The notes under the pieces: model-generated
What the model was told of the DNA's origin: nothing
The model's input: only the letters and a program-made list of their open reading frames with translations
Databases searched by the model: none
Translations under genes and position numbers: made by a program
NCBI RefSeq assembly: GCF_036246005.1
Contig: NZ_CP109171.1
Span: 4,328,001 to 4,392,000, forward strand
Source: Streptomyces sp. NBC_01723
GTDB taxonomy: Bacteria; Actinomycetota; Actinomycetes; Streptomycetales; Streptomycetaceae
Length of the DNA: 64,000 nucleotides
Reading direction: 5' to 3'
Shown: positions 35,735-44,690 of the stretch, in pieces
How positions within the stretch are numbered: position 1 is the stretch's first letter
How the letters are laid out: each line of letters starts with the position of its first letter

Positions 35735-35758
35735 GGGTACGCACTGGTGCGTACCCCT
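35733..35758. promoter_or_regulatory. Perfect 12-base palindrome at the GntR stop codon
   Basis: AGGGGTACGCAC / GTGCGTACCCCT with only two bases between the arms; too tight for an ideal hairpin loop, so an operator is as likely as a terminator. It overlaps the TAG of the GntR gene. Confidence 0.55.
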
Positions 35759-35770
35759 GGACGCACGAAA

Positions 35771-35805
35771 GCGGCCCCGCCCTCCCAGTGGGAGAGCGGG
35801 GCCGC
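35771..35805. terminator. Bidirectional terminator between GntR gene and late operon
   Basis: GCGGCCCCGC / GCGGGGCCGC with an inner CTCCC/GGGAG stem. Sits between the plus-strand GntR gene and the end of the leftward lysis operon at 35808. Confidence 0.85.
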
Positions 35806-35807
35806 GG

Positions 35808-36080
35808 TCACTGTCGCCAGGGTGTGAGGTCGAGTTCCTGCGGGGGCTCGGGAGCGGGGCCCGCCGGGGTGTCCGGGCCGACTAGCTTTGCCCAGCGCCA
35901 CAGGTCGACGACGTAGGAGGTGAGCAGCTTCCGCTGCGTGCGCTCCGCGTCGAGATCCTGCCGTAGCTGGTCGGTGATCTCCTTGAAGTCCGAGCGCCGG
36001 TTCGTCGCTCGGCTCTGGGTCCACGACAGCAGACCCACCACCAGGGCGACGGCGCCGCCGACCAGTGCCCCCACGTCCAT
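35808..36080 (-). CDS. Small membrane protein with coiled coil, lysis region
   Basis: 90 residues from ATG 36080. One N-terminal membrane helix (VGALVGGAVALVVGLLSW) and then a charged helix (NRRSDFKEITDQLRQDLDAERTQ). One-helix plus coiled-coil proteins next to a holin often serve as spanin-like or holin-modulating factors in phages of Gram-positive hosts. Start overlaps the previous stop (ATGA). Confidence 0.75.
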   Translation of the reverse strand: MDVGALVGGAVALVVGLLSWTQSRATNRRSDFKEITDQLRQDLDAERTQRKLLTSYVVDLWRWAKLVGPDTPAGPAPEPPQELDLTPWRQ

Positions 36081-36508
36081 CAGCGAACCTTCTTTCTCAG
36101 GTGCGGCGGGGGCGGGTCGTCCATCCCGGACACCAGCACCACACCGATCGTGAACGCCCCCCACCCGCACGCGCTGCCGATGGCCTCGCTGTACGGGCCT
36201 GCGGCCGCCGCCGAGAACGCGCCCGCCCACAGGCCGGCCGGGACAGCGAGCGCGCTGTAGCCGAGGGCCTGAACACGGGGACAGTTCACGAGGACGCCCG
36301 CGAGCGCGGCGGCCAGGCCGCAGGCCACCCACATCCAGCCGAGCGCGTCCATGGGCACGTAGCGGGTGACGTCGGCGAGGCCGCGGCTGGTGCCGTACCG
36401 GGGCCGGTTGATGATGCCGAGCCCTCCGTAGAGGGCCCAGCCGGTGCCGACGGTGACGAGGAAGGCGCGGCGGCGGGAGAACGCCTGCCGCGCCACCGCG
36501 CCGCGCAT
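36080..36508 (-). CDS. Four-helix membrane protein, lysis region
   Basis: 142 residues from ATG 36508 (MRGAVARQAFSRRRAFLV). About four membrane helices (FLVTVGTGWALYGGLGII, MWVACGLAAALAGVLV, ALAVPAGLWAGAFSAAAAG, GWGAFTIGVVLVSG). Lies between the r1t-type holin and the coiled-coil protein, each overlapping by four bases, so it is probably a second holin/antiholin. No family recognised. Confidence 0.75.
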   Translation of the reverse strand: MRGAVARQAFSRRRAFLVTVGTGWALYGGLGIINRPRYGTSRGLADVTRYVPMDALGWMWVACGLAAALAGVLVNCPRVQALGYSALAVPAGLWAGAFSAAAAGPYSEAIGSACGWGAFTIGVVLVSGMDDPPPPHLRKKVR

Positions 36509-36765
36509 CAGACGCCCTTGGCGAGGCTCGCCGAGTTGGTGACGTCCCGGACTCTGGCGAGCAGCCCCTTGGCTAGGGCGAGGACGGCGCCGACGCCGCC
36601 GGCCAGGGCGGCGTACCACATGCTGCCGTCCAGGGGTGTGGTCACGGCGACGCCGCCGATGAACGCCTGGAGGAACGTGGTGATGACGCGCTCCAGCAGG
36701 TCGCGGGCGTAGGTGCTGGCCGTCTTCACGACCGTGTCGGTGCTGGGCAAGTTGATCTCGGACAT
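36508..36765 (-). CDS. r1t-type phage holin
   Basis: 85 residues. An amphipathic N-terminal helix (VVKTASTYARDLLERVITTFLQAF) and two membrane segments (FIGGVAVTTPL, YAALAGGVGAVLALAKGLL) match the r1t-like holin family of actinophages. Expected to permeabilise the membrane and release or activate the endolysin encoded just upstream. Confidence 0.85.
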   Translation of the reverse strand: MSEINLPSTDTVVKTASTYARDLLERVITTFLQAFIGGVAVTTPLDGSMWYAALAGGVGAVLALAKGLLARVRDVTNSASLAKGV

Positions 36766-36780
36766 GTGGGCCCTTCCTGA

Positions 36781-37707
36781 TCAGGAGGTGACGTTGAAGC
36801 CGTGGCGGTCGCCAAGGCGGTCAAGGGAGGTGCGGCCGGGGATGCCGTCGGCGTCCTTGCCGCTGTAGCCGAGGCGGCGCTGCCACGCGGCGTAGGCCGT
36901 GATCGTGGTCGTGCCGTAGTGGCCATCGCTGTACGTCTTGGCGAGCAGGCCCTCGTCGACGAGGGCGGCCTCGACAGTCCGCACGCCGGCGTAGGTGACC
37001 GGCTGGCCGGACGATTTCGGGTTGGAGCGGGCGGCGGCGACCAGCCTGGAAAGGTCGACGACAGGCTTCTGCGGGGCGGGCAGGCTCGTGGTCGGCGGCT
37101 TGACGCCGAGGCGCTTGGCGACGCGGGCGAGGACGTCGTCCCAGTCGAGGCCGCGCGGGTCGACCTTTCCGGGCTGCCAGTCCAGGTGCCGCAGCAGGCT
37201 GCGGGCGCCCCAGCCGTGCGCGCGGCAGATCGCGGTGCCGACGCGGACGATGGCCTCGACCTGTGCGTCCGGCCACGGGTCGCGGCCGTCGCCGAGGTTC
37301 TCGCACTCGAAGCCGTAGAAGTGCCGGTTCCCGTCGGTGTTCGCCTCGTCGTCGGCGGGCGGCTTGGCCTCGGCGATGACCGCGCGCAGCACGTCATCGT
37401 CCCCGAGCCCGGCATGGTTCGCGCGGCCGTAGCCGACCAGGTGCACACGGCCGTCCTTGGTGATCACGCCGTGGCAAAGCGGGCCGGGCAGACCCGAGTA
37501 GCCCTTGCGGCAGATGTCCACCGTCCTGGCGCTGCCCTTGGTGACGGTGTGGTGGATCATCACACCGTTGACGGGACCCCACGGGCCCTTGGAGTTGCGG
37601 TTGTGGTCGCGCCAGTCGCCGACCTCGACGACGACCAGGCCCTCGTTCTCCAGCGCGGAGAGGAACGATCCTGCGGACAGGGGTGTGGCCACGAGGCCTC
37701 CAGACAT
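36781..37707 (-). CDS. Endolysin: N-acetylmuramoyl-L-alanine amidase with peptidoglycan-binding tail
   Basis: 308 residues. Amidase_2 (PGRP-like) domain at about 40-195: zinc ligands H52 in MIHHTV and H174 in LLRHLDW, with the catalytic K181-x-D183 region QPGKVDP. Residues about 235-308 form a peptidoglycan-binding repeat (YSDGHYGTTTITAYAAWQRR, DADGIPGRTSLDRL). No signal peptide, so export depends on the holin at 36508. Cleaves the amide between MurNAc and L-Ala in the host wall. Confidence 0.93.
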   Translation of the reverse strand: MSGGLVATPLSAGSFLSALENEGLVVVEVGDWRDHNRNSKGPWGPVNGVMIHHTVTKGSARTVDICRKGYSGLPGPLCHGVITKDGRVHLVGYGRANHAGLGDDDVLRAVIAEAKPPADDEANTDGNRHFYGFECENLGDGRDPWPDAQVEAIVRVGTAICRAHGWGARSLLRHLDWQPGKVDPRGLDWDDVLARVAKRLGVKPPTTSLPAPQKPVVDLSRLVAAARSNPKSSGQPVTYAGVRTVEAALVDEGLLAKTYSDGHYGTTTITAYAAWQRRLGYSGKDADGIPGRTSLDRLGDRHGFNVTS

Positions 37708-37713
37708 GCGAAA

Positions 37714-37738
37714 GCCCCGGGCCAGCGTGGCGCGGGGC
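37714..37738. terminator. Terminator between tail and lysis operons
   Basis: GCCCCG / CGGGGC stem downstream of the small tail gene (ending 37759) and upstream of the endolysin ATG; splits late transcription. Confidence 0.55.
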
Positions 37739-37758
37739 GGATGGGCGAAGGGCCAGCG

Positions 37759-38010
37759 CTAGACGATCTGCCTGACGCCGATGAGGACTGTCGGATTGGA
37801 CCGGGCCGTGATGCCGGGGAACGACTCCTCCAGGGAGTCCTGGATGGCGGCGACGCCCGCGGCGACGGCGGCCGCGGCCTCGGCCGGGTGCTCGCCGACC
37901 TCGGCAGTGATGGCCACATTGATGTTCAGCCTCGGTGAGCGCTCCTCGTCGAAGACGTACACGTTGCCGGTGGCCTGGTTGGGCAGGTAGCCGTCGTTGA
38001 TCTCTGCCAT
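37759..38010 (-). CDS. Small phage protein after tail genes
   Basis: 83 residues (MAEINDGYLPNQATGNVYVF...). Soluble, Ala-rich helix in the middle and a beta-like ending ITARSNPTVLIGVRQIV. No recognised family; position between tail-tip proteins and endolysin suggests a virion accessory. Confidence 0.7.
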   Translation of the reverse strand: MAEINDGYLPNQATGNVYVFDEERSPRLNINVAITAEVGEHPAEAAAAVAAGVAAIQDSLEESFPGITARSNPTVLIGVRQIV

Positions 38011-38021
38011 GCGGAGCTCCC

Positions 38022-38537
38022 TTACGGAGGGCCGGAGTAGGTGATGGTGATGTACGGGCGGAACGAGCCGGTGGCCGTGTCCAGTGCGGCCGGAGAGGAG
38101 CTGTTGTGCGCGGCGATGAGCTGGACGTAGTCGCCCACGGCCATCAGTCGGGGCACGGAGCGGGCGTCCACGGTCAAGGTGGTGGCGGTGGGCACCGTGA
38201 CCATCGGCCGGGAGCGGCCCATGGAAATCAGGCCGCCGTTGACGTACCAGCAGCACTCGCGGACCGTGCCGCTGGTCGAGCTGTTGAAACCCACTGCGCC
38301 CTGGAACGTCCACCATCCCGCCCTCGGGCAGGTCCAGCGGGTGGGCTGGCCGGCGCTCCAGCCGCCGAGAAGGTCGAGGGTGACCTCGTCCCACTGCAAG
38401 GCGTTGGAGACGCTGTCGGCGCCCGAGGAGATCGACTGGTTGGTGCCCCGGTTGGCGAGGAACACCAGGCGGCCGATCAGGTCGGTGTCGTACAGGCGGT
38501 CCGCGGTCGTTCGCATCCCCGCCAGCCAGTTCGTCAT
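38022..38537 (-). CDS. Tail appendage / minor structural protein
   Basis: 171 residues. The C-terminal 100 residues look like a C1q/TNF-like jelly roll (CPRAGWWTFQGAVGFNSST, VPRLMAVGDYVQLIAAHNSS, and a final ITITYSGPP), as in trimeric receptor-binding or decoration domains of actinophage tails. The N-terminal part (MTNWLAGMRTTADRL) is helical. Host-contact role is inferred. Confidence 0.7.
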   Translation of the reverse strand: MTNWLAGMRTTADRLYDTDLIGRLVFLANRGTNQSISSGADSVSNALQWDEVTLDLLGGWSAGQPTRWTCPRAGWWTFQGAVGFNSSTSGTVRECCWYVNGGLISMGRSRPMVTVPTATTLTVDARSVPRLMAVGDYVQLIAAHNSSSPAALDTATGSFRPYITITYSGPP

Positions 38538-38546
38538 CGTCGCCTC

Positions 38547-41500
38547 CTACAGAGCCGCGTAGTTGGGTTGGGCCAGGCGGACGTCGGCGCCCGCGGCGTG
38601 GCTCTTGCTGATGCCGTTGACGGAGCGGACGACCGTGAACGTCTGCGGGCCGGTGCCGGCGGTCGCCGAGGTGATGCGGACCGCCCACGCGTACAGCAGG
38701 TCCGTGGCAGCGGGCGTGTTGCCGTGCCGCAGCCGTGCCTTGGCCTGGCTGGCGGAGGCGGGTGCGGTGAACGTCTCCTGGAGGAACGTCCACTGCCCCG
38801 CCGGGACCGCGAGGGCTCCGGCGGCGCTGGTGGACAGGAACCCGCCGCCGCTGTCGTACCAGTAGATGGACGGGCGGACGTCGCTCCACCCGTTCCGGGA
38901 GTACACCCAGGCGGAGATGATGTAGCTGGCGCCGGGGGTGACGGTCCCCACGCCGGACAGGTCGCCGAGCAGGCCCGCGAACGCGGCGCCCCCGGCGGGC
39001 GTGAGGAGCAGTGAGCCGCGGGCGTGCGGGTCGGGGTGCACGACGGCCGTTGACGAGCTGGCGGCGCCGCTCTCGGCACTCCAGCCGGTCGCATTGGTGT
39101 CCGTGAACGGGTTCGCCGCACGGTTGACCAGGGCGCCCGGGGCGGTGACGGTGAGGACCTCACCTCCCACCCGCAGATCGAACGGCATGTCGAACGGGTC
39201 GCTGGTCCATGCCCGCTCACCCGTGTTCGTGAGCTGCACGCTGGTCGCGGTGGCGTTGATGCCCGCGGTCAGCTGGCTGCCGCCGGTGTCGGCGTGGCCG
39301 CGCCGGTAGTCGCTGGCGTTGCCGGTCGTCCACGGCTCGCCCGGCGCGCAGTTGAAAGTGATCGTCCAGCCGTCGGGGCCGGCGGTCTCCTCGTAGCCCT
39401 GCACGAGGACGTCCACGGCATCCGGCCCGTGATCGGCGGGCAGGTTCGTCAGCCGGATCTTGTCCCCGACGTCGATACGGAGGATCGCGTCGATCATCGC
39501 GAACACCCGGTCGTTCGCCAGGTTCAGCGTCAGACGGGTGTAGCGGACGCCGGCATAGGTGCCCAGGTGCAGCCGCATCCGCGCGACCTGGTCGGCCTGG
39601 TCGTCGTTGTACAGGCTGTAGGTGTACTCGTGGTCGTAGCGGCCGACCCCGTTGGGCGGGTCCAGGACGGACAGCTCACCCGTCTCCAGGACCTGCCGGC
39701 CGGGCACGCTGCCGTACTGCCGCTTCACGCTGACGTCGTTCTCGGTCAGCTTGTCGTCGTCGACCGGCTTGAACGGGGCCCCGATCAGGCCCGCCGCGTA
39801 GTCCAGGGTGAGGGCCGGAGTCTGGTTCCACAGCGTGGACTGCCCGCGGTGGATGACCTCGGCCCGGTCGCGGGCCTCCAGGAGGTACCCGAAGTTCGTG
39901 CGGGACGCCTCCTCGAGCAGGTCGACCAGCTGGGCCCGGTCCTGGATCCCCATGCGCTGCTGGTAGACGGCTTCACCGGCGACCGTGGCGACGTACCCGG
40001 ACTCCGAGGCAAGCCGCTCGATGCGGACACCGGCGCGCTCGCCCTGATAGCCCATGTAGGCGTCCCACATGCGGGCCGCGGACGGGCCGCTGGAGTTCCA
40101 GTAGGTGAGGTACCCGAACGACCGGTCCGTGGCCGTGGCGCCGGAGACCGTGGCGAACCCCCACCCCAGCAGGATCCGCCCCACCGGTTTCATCCGGATG
40201 CCCGTGAGGCTCCCGGCCTGCTTGAACTGGCCGTCGATGTACAGCGTCCAAAACGAGGTGGCGCCGGGCTCGACGGTGAGGCGCATGTGGTGCGGCCGCT
40301 CGTCGTAGATCCCCACCCCGGTGACGTTGGCGAGGAACGAGGAGCTGGACGAGTCGGAGCCGTAGCTGTTGCGGATCAGGGTGAGCTGGTCGAGGTTGCC
40401 GCTGAACACGATCTGGATGTTGACCTGGTTGTCGGCGTCCGTGCCCGCGCCGGTGTCCGTGATGACGAACTGGCCGGAGGCGGGGGCGCCGCCGCCGGAC
40501 AGGAACAGGTCCACGCTCCAGCTGGCGCCGACGCTGGACACCCGGCGCACGGACGCCTGGAGGCCGCCGATGGTCTCGGCCTTCGCGGCGATGACCGGCT
40601 CCACCCAGTCGGCCAGCCGGCCGCCGCCCCACTCGGGGGCCACGGTGCCCGCCTGGTAGGGCTGCACCATGTCGCGGCCGCCGACCATGGACTTCGCGGC
40701 CTTGGAGTCCGGGCCGTCCGTGAGCGGCCAGCACTCCAGCGGGGACAGGGTCTTGATGAACCGGCGCAGTGCGGAGTCCTGCGGCTTGGTGCCGGCGCCC
40801 ATCCGGCGCAGGATCCCCGACGGGGCGATGGACACGTAGTTGTCCTGGCCGGACAGGTCCCGTGTCGGGGGCCAGGCGGGGACCTCGCCGGACATGCGGA
40901 TGTGCCGGTTGGTCAGGGTCGTGCCGCCGCCAAGGTTCCAGTCGAGGCCGGAGGAGTCGGTGAACGCCCCACCGCCCGGCTGCGCGGACACCGCGGTGCT
41001 CATGTTGACCTTGACGGTTCCGGTGTCGAGGAGCTTGAGGGCGTAAGCCTTGCCCCGCATCATGCTCAGCGCGCCGCCGGCCGGGTCCGTGTTGAAGTTG
41101 AAGCCGCCGCCGAACTCCATGTAGGCGGTGCCAGGGTGGACCTGCGTGGTGCTGGCGCCGATGATCGGGGCGCCGAGCAGGTTCCAATCCTCGTCGTCGA
41201 CGGTGCGGCCGGTGTAGAAACGCAGCTCGTAGCGGCCCGATCCGTTGTTGCGGACCAGGGTGACGCGCAGCGCCAGGCGCTGCCCGTTGTGCGCCTCGAC
41301 CTGCTCGGTCGCGGCCTGCGAGATGCGGCTGGCGAACGTGCCGTCCGGCGACCACAGGAACGTGGGGAAGCCGTCGAGGATCTCCAGGGCCCAGCACCGG
41401 TTGTCGCCGTTGGAGGTGACGTAGCGCAGGGCCAGCATCTGCGACTGGGACCAGTTCTCCAGGGCCAGGTCCAGGCGCAGGTCGAAGTCCCCGGTGACGT

Positions 41501-41831
41501 CCAGCTGGCTGTGCTCGTTGACGAACAGGGCCGACCAGGAGACGTTGCCGGGCAGCACCGCCCACGGGCCGCCGACCGTGTACCCCCAGCGGAAGGGCGT
41601 GTTGCGGCCGATCTTCCCGTACAGCGGGCTGACGGGGTTGCGGGGGGCGTACAGGTTGTCGCGGCTGTCGAGGTCGCAGGTGCAGGCGGTGGGCTGCGAC
41701 GAGGACGACTCGGAGGACTGGCCCCGGGTCACGGACACCGGGGACGTGGTCACGCGCACGTCCTCGGTGACGTCACTCCAGGCTCCGCTGTGGAACAGCT
41801 CAGCCCACACGGGCGGTGGCAGCTGCGGCAT
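38547..41831 (-). CDS. Large tail-tip protein with lectin/LamG-like domains
   Basis: 1094 residues. The N-terminal 60 residues (ELFHSGAWSDVTEDVRVTTS) are characteristic of actinophage minor tail proteins. Two concanavalin/LamG-like beta sandwiches follow (around 110-230 and 430-560), then a central region like phage tail-hub proteins (GIQDRAQLVDLLEEASRTNF) and a C-terminal carbohydrate-binding-like sandwich (PGASYIISAWVYSRNGWSD). Likely the baseplate/tip protein that recognises the Streptomyces surface. Its start lies two bases from the tape-measure stop. Confidence 0.85.
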   Translation of the reverse strand: MPQLPPPVWAELFHSGAWSDVTEDVRVTTSPVSVTRGQSSESSSSQPTACTCDLDSRDNLYAPRNPVSPLYGKIGRNTPFRWGYTVGGPWAVLPGNVSWSALFVNEHSQLDVTGDFDLRLDLALENWSQSQMLALRYVTSNGDNRCWALEILDGFPTFLWSPDGTFASRISQAATEQVEAHNGQRLALRVTLVRNNGSGRYELRFYTGRTVDDEDWNLLGAPIIGASTTQVHPGTAYMEFGGGFNFNTDPAGGALSMMRGKAYALKLLDTGTVKVNMSTAVSAQPGGGAFTDSSGLDWNLGGGTTLTNRHIRMSGEVPAWPPTRDLSGQDNYVSIAPSGILRRMGAGTKPQDSALRRFIKTLSPLECWPLTDGPDSKAAKSMVGGRDMVQPYQAGTVAPEWGGGRLADWVEPVIAAKAETIGGLQASVRRVSSVGASWSVDLFLSGGGAPASGQFVITDTGAGTDADNQVNIQIVFSGNLDQLTLIRNSYGSDSSSSSFLANVTGVGIYDERPHHMRLTVEPGATSFWTLYIDGQFKQAGSLTGIRMKPVGRILLGWGFATVSGATATDRSFGYLTYWNSSGPSAARMWDAYMGYQGERAGVRIERLASESGYVATVAGEAVYQQRMGIQDRAQLVDLLEEASRTNFGYLLEARDRAEVIHRGQSTLWNQTPALTLDYAAGLIGAPFKPVDDDKLTENDVSVKRQYGSVPGRQVLETGELSVLDPPNGVGRYDHEYTYSLYNDDQADQVARMRLHLGTYAGVRYTRLTLNLANDRVFAMIDAILRIDVGDKIRLTNLPADHGPDAVDVLVQGYEETAGPDGWTITFNCAPGEPWTTGNASDYRRGHADTGGSQLTAGINATATSVQLTNTGERAWTSDPFDMPFDLRVGGEVLTVTAPGALVNRAANPFTDTNATGWSAESGAASSSTAVVHPDPHARGSLLLTPAGGAAFAGLLGDLSGVGTVTPGASYIISAWVYSRNGWSDVRPSIYWYDSGGGFLSTSAAGALAVPAGQWTFLQETFTAPASASQAKARLRHGNTPAATDLLYAWAVRITSATAGTGPQTFTVVRSVNGISKSHAAGADVRLAQPNYAAL

Positions 41832-41832
41832 C

Positions 41833-44112
41833 TCACCCCTCCGCGAACTTGACGACGCTGCCGCCCGCCTGGGTGCGGACGGACTCCTGGAAGAACTCGC
41901 GGAAGGCCCTGCTGCCGCCGACGAACTCGAACAGCACCTTCACCTGGGCCTGCGCCGCGCCGAGGTTCCCGGCGGACGCGGGTGCCACGCCCATCTGCGA
42001 GGCCGCGGGCTGGTAGGCGGACGGGTCGACGATGCTGCGCATGGCCTCGTCGACCACGCCGGCGTTGTCCTCGGCGCCCATAGCGATGCCGGCGGGAATC
42101 CAGCGGCCGATCTCATCGGCCGCCAGCTTCGAGGGGGACCCGATGTGCAGGAAGTCCTTCACCGGGTCCACGATGTAGTCGCTGGCGAAGTTGGAGACCA
42201 TCGACCACAACCAGCCGCCCGCCGCGCTGATGCCGTCCCAGATGCCGTACACGAAGTCCAGGCCCGCGTTGTACATGCGCCAGCCCTGGTTGCCGAGGGC
42301 GCCCGCCAGACTGCCGGGCAGGCCCCGGGCCCATGAGACGAGGGACGCGGCCCGGTCGACGGCGGCGTCCTTCATCGACTGGAAGGCGTCCCAGCCACGC
42401 CTGCGGACGGAGTTCCCGAGGCCGCCCAGGGCGTTCCAGGCGCGGTTGGGCAGGCCCTGCACGCTGCCGATAAAGCTGTTCCACTGGCGGCTGACGGGTC
42501 CGGCGATGTAGTTGGACCACAGGCCGGAGAACCAGCCGCCGACCCGGGCGCCGATGGCGTTGAAGACCGCCGGGGCCCGGTCGGCCATGTCGCCGACCCA
42601 GCCGGTGAAGCTGTTCCACCAGCGGGGCACGTTGGTCACCAGGGCGTCGATGAGGCTGGAGACGAACCCGACCATGAGGGAGATGCCGACGGCGGAGATG
42701 CCGACGGCGACCAGGGCGGGCAGCGCGGCCATGGCGAGCAGGATCGCGCCGGCGATGGCCACGGCCTGGAGGACTTCCAGGGGGTTGGCCATGGCCCACT
42801 CGGCGACGCGCTGCCCCGCGCCCTTGAGGCCCTCGATGGCCCGGGGGACGAGGTCGGTGACGATGCGCTCGCCGAGACGCTGCCCGAGGACGAACACGAA
42901 GTCGAGGATGCGGTCGATGCCCTCGGTGCCGCCCTGTCCGGCGGCCTCCCAGGCGGCATTGATCTCGCTGCCGAACTTGTCCTTGAAGTTCGTCACGGCG
43001 GGCAGGACGACGCCGCCGAGGAAGTCGATGATGTTCTGCTGGACGGTCCGCTTGAACGCCTCCATCTTCATCGCGGGGCTGTCCTCGAGCTTGTCGACGA
43101 CCTTGTCCGCGGCGCCCGCGACGTCCTCGAACCCGCCGGCGGCCGCGGCGGATGCCGGGTCCAGCGCGTACAGGGCGTCGGCCTGCGTGTTGGCGAGGTC
43201 GCCGAACAGGACTTGCGCGGCACCCAGGCGGGTGGTGGCGTTGTCGGTGTCCCTGAGGGCGTCCATGGTGTCCTGCAGCGCGGACGTGGCCTCGTCGCCG
43301 CCCGCGCGCATGCGCCGGCCGATGTCCTCGCCGTTCAGGCCGATCGACCCGAACGCCTCGTTGACCTTCTCGCCGCCGGCCAGGGCCATCTCGGAGAAGA
43401 TGCCGATGGCGTCCGCGATGGCGTCGGAGTCCCGCGCGCCGGCCTCCAGGCCCTGGCTGATCAGACCCATGGCCGTCTGGCCGTCCAGGCCCACGCGACG
43501 GAACAGGGTGCTGTACTCGTTGAGCGTGTCCAAGAGGTCGTCGCTCTTGTTCGCGGTGCTGGAGAGGCCCGCGGCGATGAGGTCCATGGCCTCGTCGAAG
43601 TCGTCGGCGAGGCCGGTCTTGACCAGCTGTCCGGCGGCCGCGGTGGCCTTGTTGAGGTCCTGGTCGAAGGCCTTCGCGAGTCCGAGGGTCTTCTTGGTCA
43701 TGTCCTCCAGGCCCTGCTGGTCCCCGGTGAACTCGTCCATGTTGAGCGTGACGGACTTGATCGCGTCGCCGACCTCGGTAGCGGACTCGCCCCAGCCGTC
43801 GGTGAACACGTTGGTCATGGCGTCGGTGGCGGCGCCGACGTCGGCGGTCGTGTTCGCCAGCTGCGCCTCCAGGCGAGTGGTCGCCTCGGAGACGTCCATC
43901 GCCTGAGCGAACGTAGACATCAGCGCGGCCCCCGCCAGGGCGCCCGCGGCGGCGCCCGCGGCGGCGAGGGCCGTGCCCATCTTCGAGCCGTTCTGGGCGG
44001 CGGCATCCGCCATCCCGTCCGTCTCGGTCTCCACCGTGTCCCGGGCCGAACGCATCCCGGGCCCGGTCTCGTCCCGGGCGGACAGCGAGAACACGAGGCT
44101 GGTGTCCGACAC
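41833..44112 (-). CDS. Tail tape measure protein
   Basis: 759 residues from GTG 44112 with GGAGGGAGG upstream. Helical throughout; residues about 130-400 match the TP901-type tape measure core (LNEYSTLFRRVGLDGQTAMG, QVLFGDLANTQADALYALDP). Two hydrophobic stretches (ALAAAGAAAGALAGAALM near 55 and AIAGAILLAMAALPALVAVG near 470) are typical of proteins passed through the host membrane. Length predicts a tail of about 110 nm at 0.15 nm per residue, by general rule. Directly follows the frameshifted chaperone genes. Confidence 0.92.
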   Translation of the reverse strand: MSDTSLVFSLSARDETGPGMRSARDTVETETDGMADAAAQNGSKMGTALAAAGAAAGALAGAALMSTFAQAMDVSEATTRLEAQLANTTADVGAATDAMTNVFTDGWGESATEVGDAIKSVTLNMDEFTGDQQGLEDMTKKTLGLAKAFDQDLNKATAAAGQLVKTGLADDFDEAMDLIAAGLSSTANKSDDLLDTLNEYSTLFRRVGLDGQTAMGLISQGLEAGARDSDAIADAIGIFSEMALAGGEKVNEAFGSIGLNGEDIGRRMRAGGDEATSALQDTMDALRDTDNATTRLGAAQVLFGDLANTQADALYALDPASAAAAGGFEDVAGAADKVVDKLEDSPAMKMEAFKRTVQQNIIDFLGGVVLPAVTNFKDKFGSEINAAWEAAGQGGTEGIDRILDFVFVLGQRLGERIVTDLVPRAIEGLKGAGQRVAEWAMANPLEVLQAVAIAGAILLAMAALPALVAVGISAVGISLMVGFVSSLIDALVTNVPRWWNSFTGWVGDMADRAPAVFNAIGARVGGWFSGLWSNYIAGPVSRQWNSFIGSVQGLPNRAWNALGGLGNSVRRRGWDAFQSMKDAAVDRAASLVSWARGLPGSLAGALGNQGWRMYNAGLDFVYGIWDGISAAGGWLWSMVSNFASDYIVDPVKDFLHIGSPSKLAADEIGRWIPAGIAMGAEDNAGVVDEAMRSIVDPSAYQPAASQMGVAPASAGNLGAAQAQVKVLFEFVGGSRAFREFFQESVRTQAGGSVVKFAEG

Positions 44113-44136
44113 GGCGGCCTCCCTCCGGTAGGGGTG

Positions 44137-44675
44137 TCACCGCCGCTTGGACTGCTGGCGGGCTTTCTCCATCTGCGCGAGGTACTCGTCCAGCCAGGCC
44201 AGGAGATGGTCCGTCTCCTCGACCGTGAGCAGGTCCCAGTCCCGCGGGGTGAGGTGCAGCAGGTGAGCCGCGTTGCCGAGGTGGTTCAGACGGCGAACGG
44301 CAGCCGGGCTTTTCCCTCGTCCTCCGGCGCCTCGTCGTGGCCCTTGAGCATGGCCTCGATCATGTCCTCGTCGCCGTTCTTCTCCCGCAGCCGCTCCACC
44401 GCGAGGTCGATCTCACCCTTGGTCATCTCGATGGTGAGTTCGTCCCAGCAGAAGTCGACGTCGTCGAAGCTGATCGTCGGGTGCTGGCGCTTGAGCAGGA
44501 CGTGCAGCAGCGCCCGCCGACACAGGGAGTCGCCCTTGAGGACGCCCATGGCGAAGTCCTTGAACGCCCGCCCGGTGCGCTTCTCCAGGGCCTCCCGCTC
44601 GGCCGACAGGAGCTTGTTCGGGTTGTAGTCGAAGACCTGCTCGGCGCCGTCTTCCGGGTTGTACGTGACCCGCAC
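44137..44675 (-). CDS. Tail assembly chaperone fusion made by -1 frameshift
   Basis: The upstream chaperone frame contains the slippery heptamer G-GGA-AAA at 44316-44310, ten codons before its stop. A -1 slip there joins it to a second frame without its own start: SPAAVRRLNHLGNAAHLLHL, then TPRDWDLLTVEETDHLLAWL and on to a TGA at 44137, giving 179 residues. This is the gpG-gpGT arrangement of siphoviruses, where the fusion chaperones the tape measure and tail-tube subunits. Slippery site and second frame are seen; frameshift efficiency is inferred. Confidence 0.88.
44286..44675 (-). CDS. Tail assembly chaperone, short form
   Basis: 129 residues (MRVTYNPEDGAEQVFDYNPN...). Helical protein with the typical acidic C-terminus (EAPEDEGKARLPFAV) that contains the frameshift site. 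Made when no slip occurs; equivalent of lambda gpG. Lies between the neck/tail completion gene and the tape measure, as expected. Confidence 0.88.
   Translation of the reverse strand: MRVTYNPEDGAEQVFDYNPNKLLSAEREALEKRTGRAFKDFAMGVLKGDSLCRRALLHVLLKRQHPTISFDDVDFCWDELTIEMTKGEIDLAVERLREKNGDEDMIEAMLKGHDEAPEDEGKARLPFAV
44310..44316 (-). other. -1 ribosomal slippery site GGGAAAA
   Basis: In-frame as G GGA AAA, fitting X-XXY-YYZ. Reading after the slip opens a 57-codon frame ending at 44137. Confidence 0.85.
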
Positions 44676-44690
44676 GGGGGCCTCCTTCGG

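Noticed and set aside
39294..41852. Very long open frame on the plus strand
   Set aside because: It is antisense to the tail-tip gene, has the Val/Gly/Arg-rich composition of a third-position shadow in high-GC DNA, and shows no domain.
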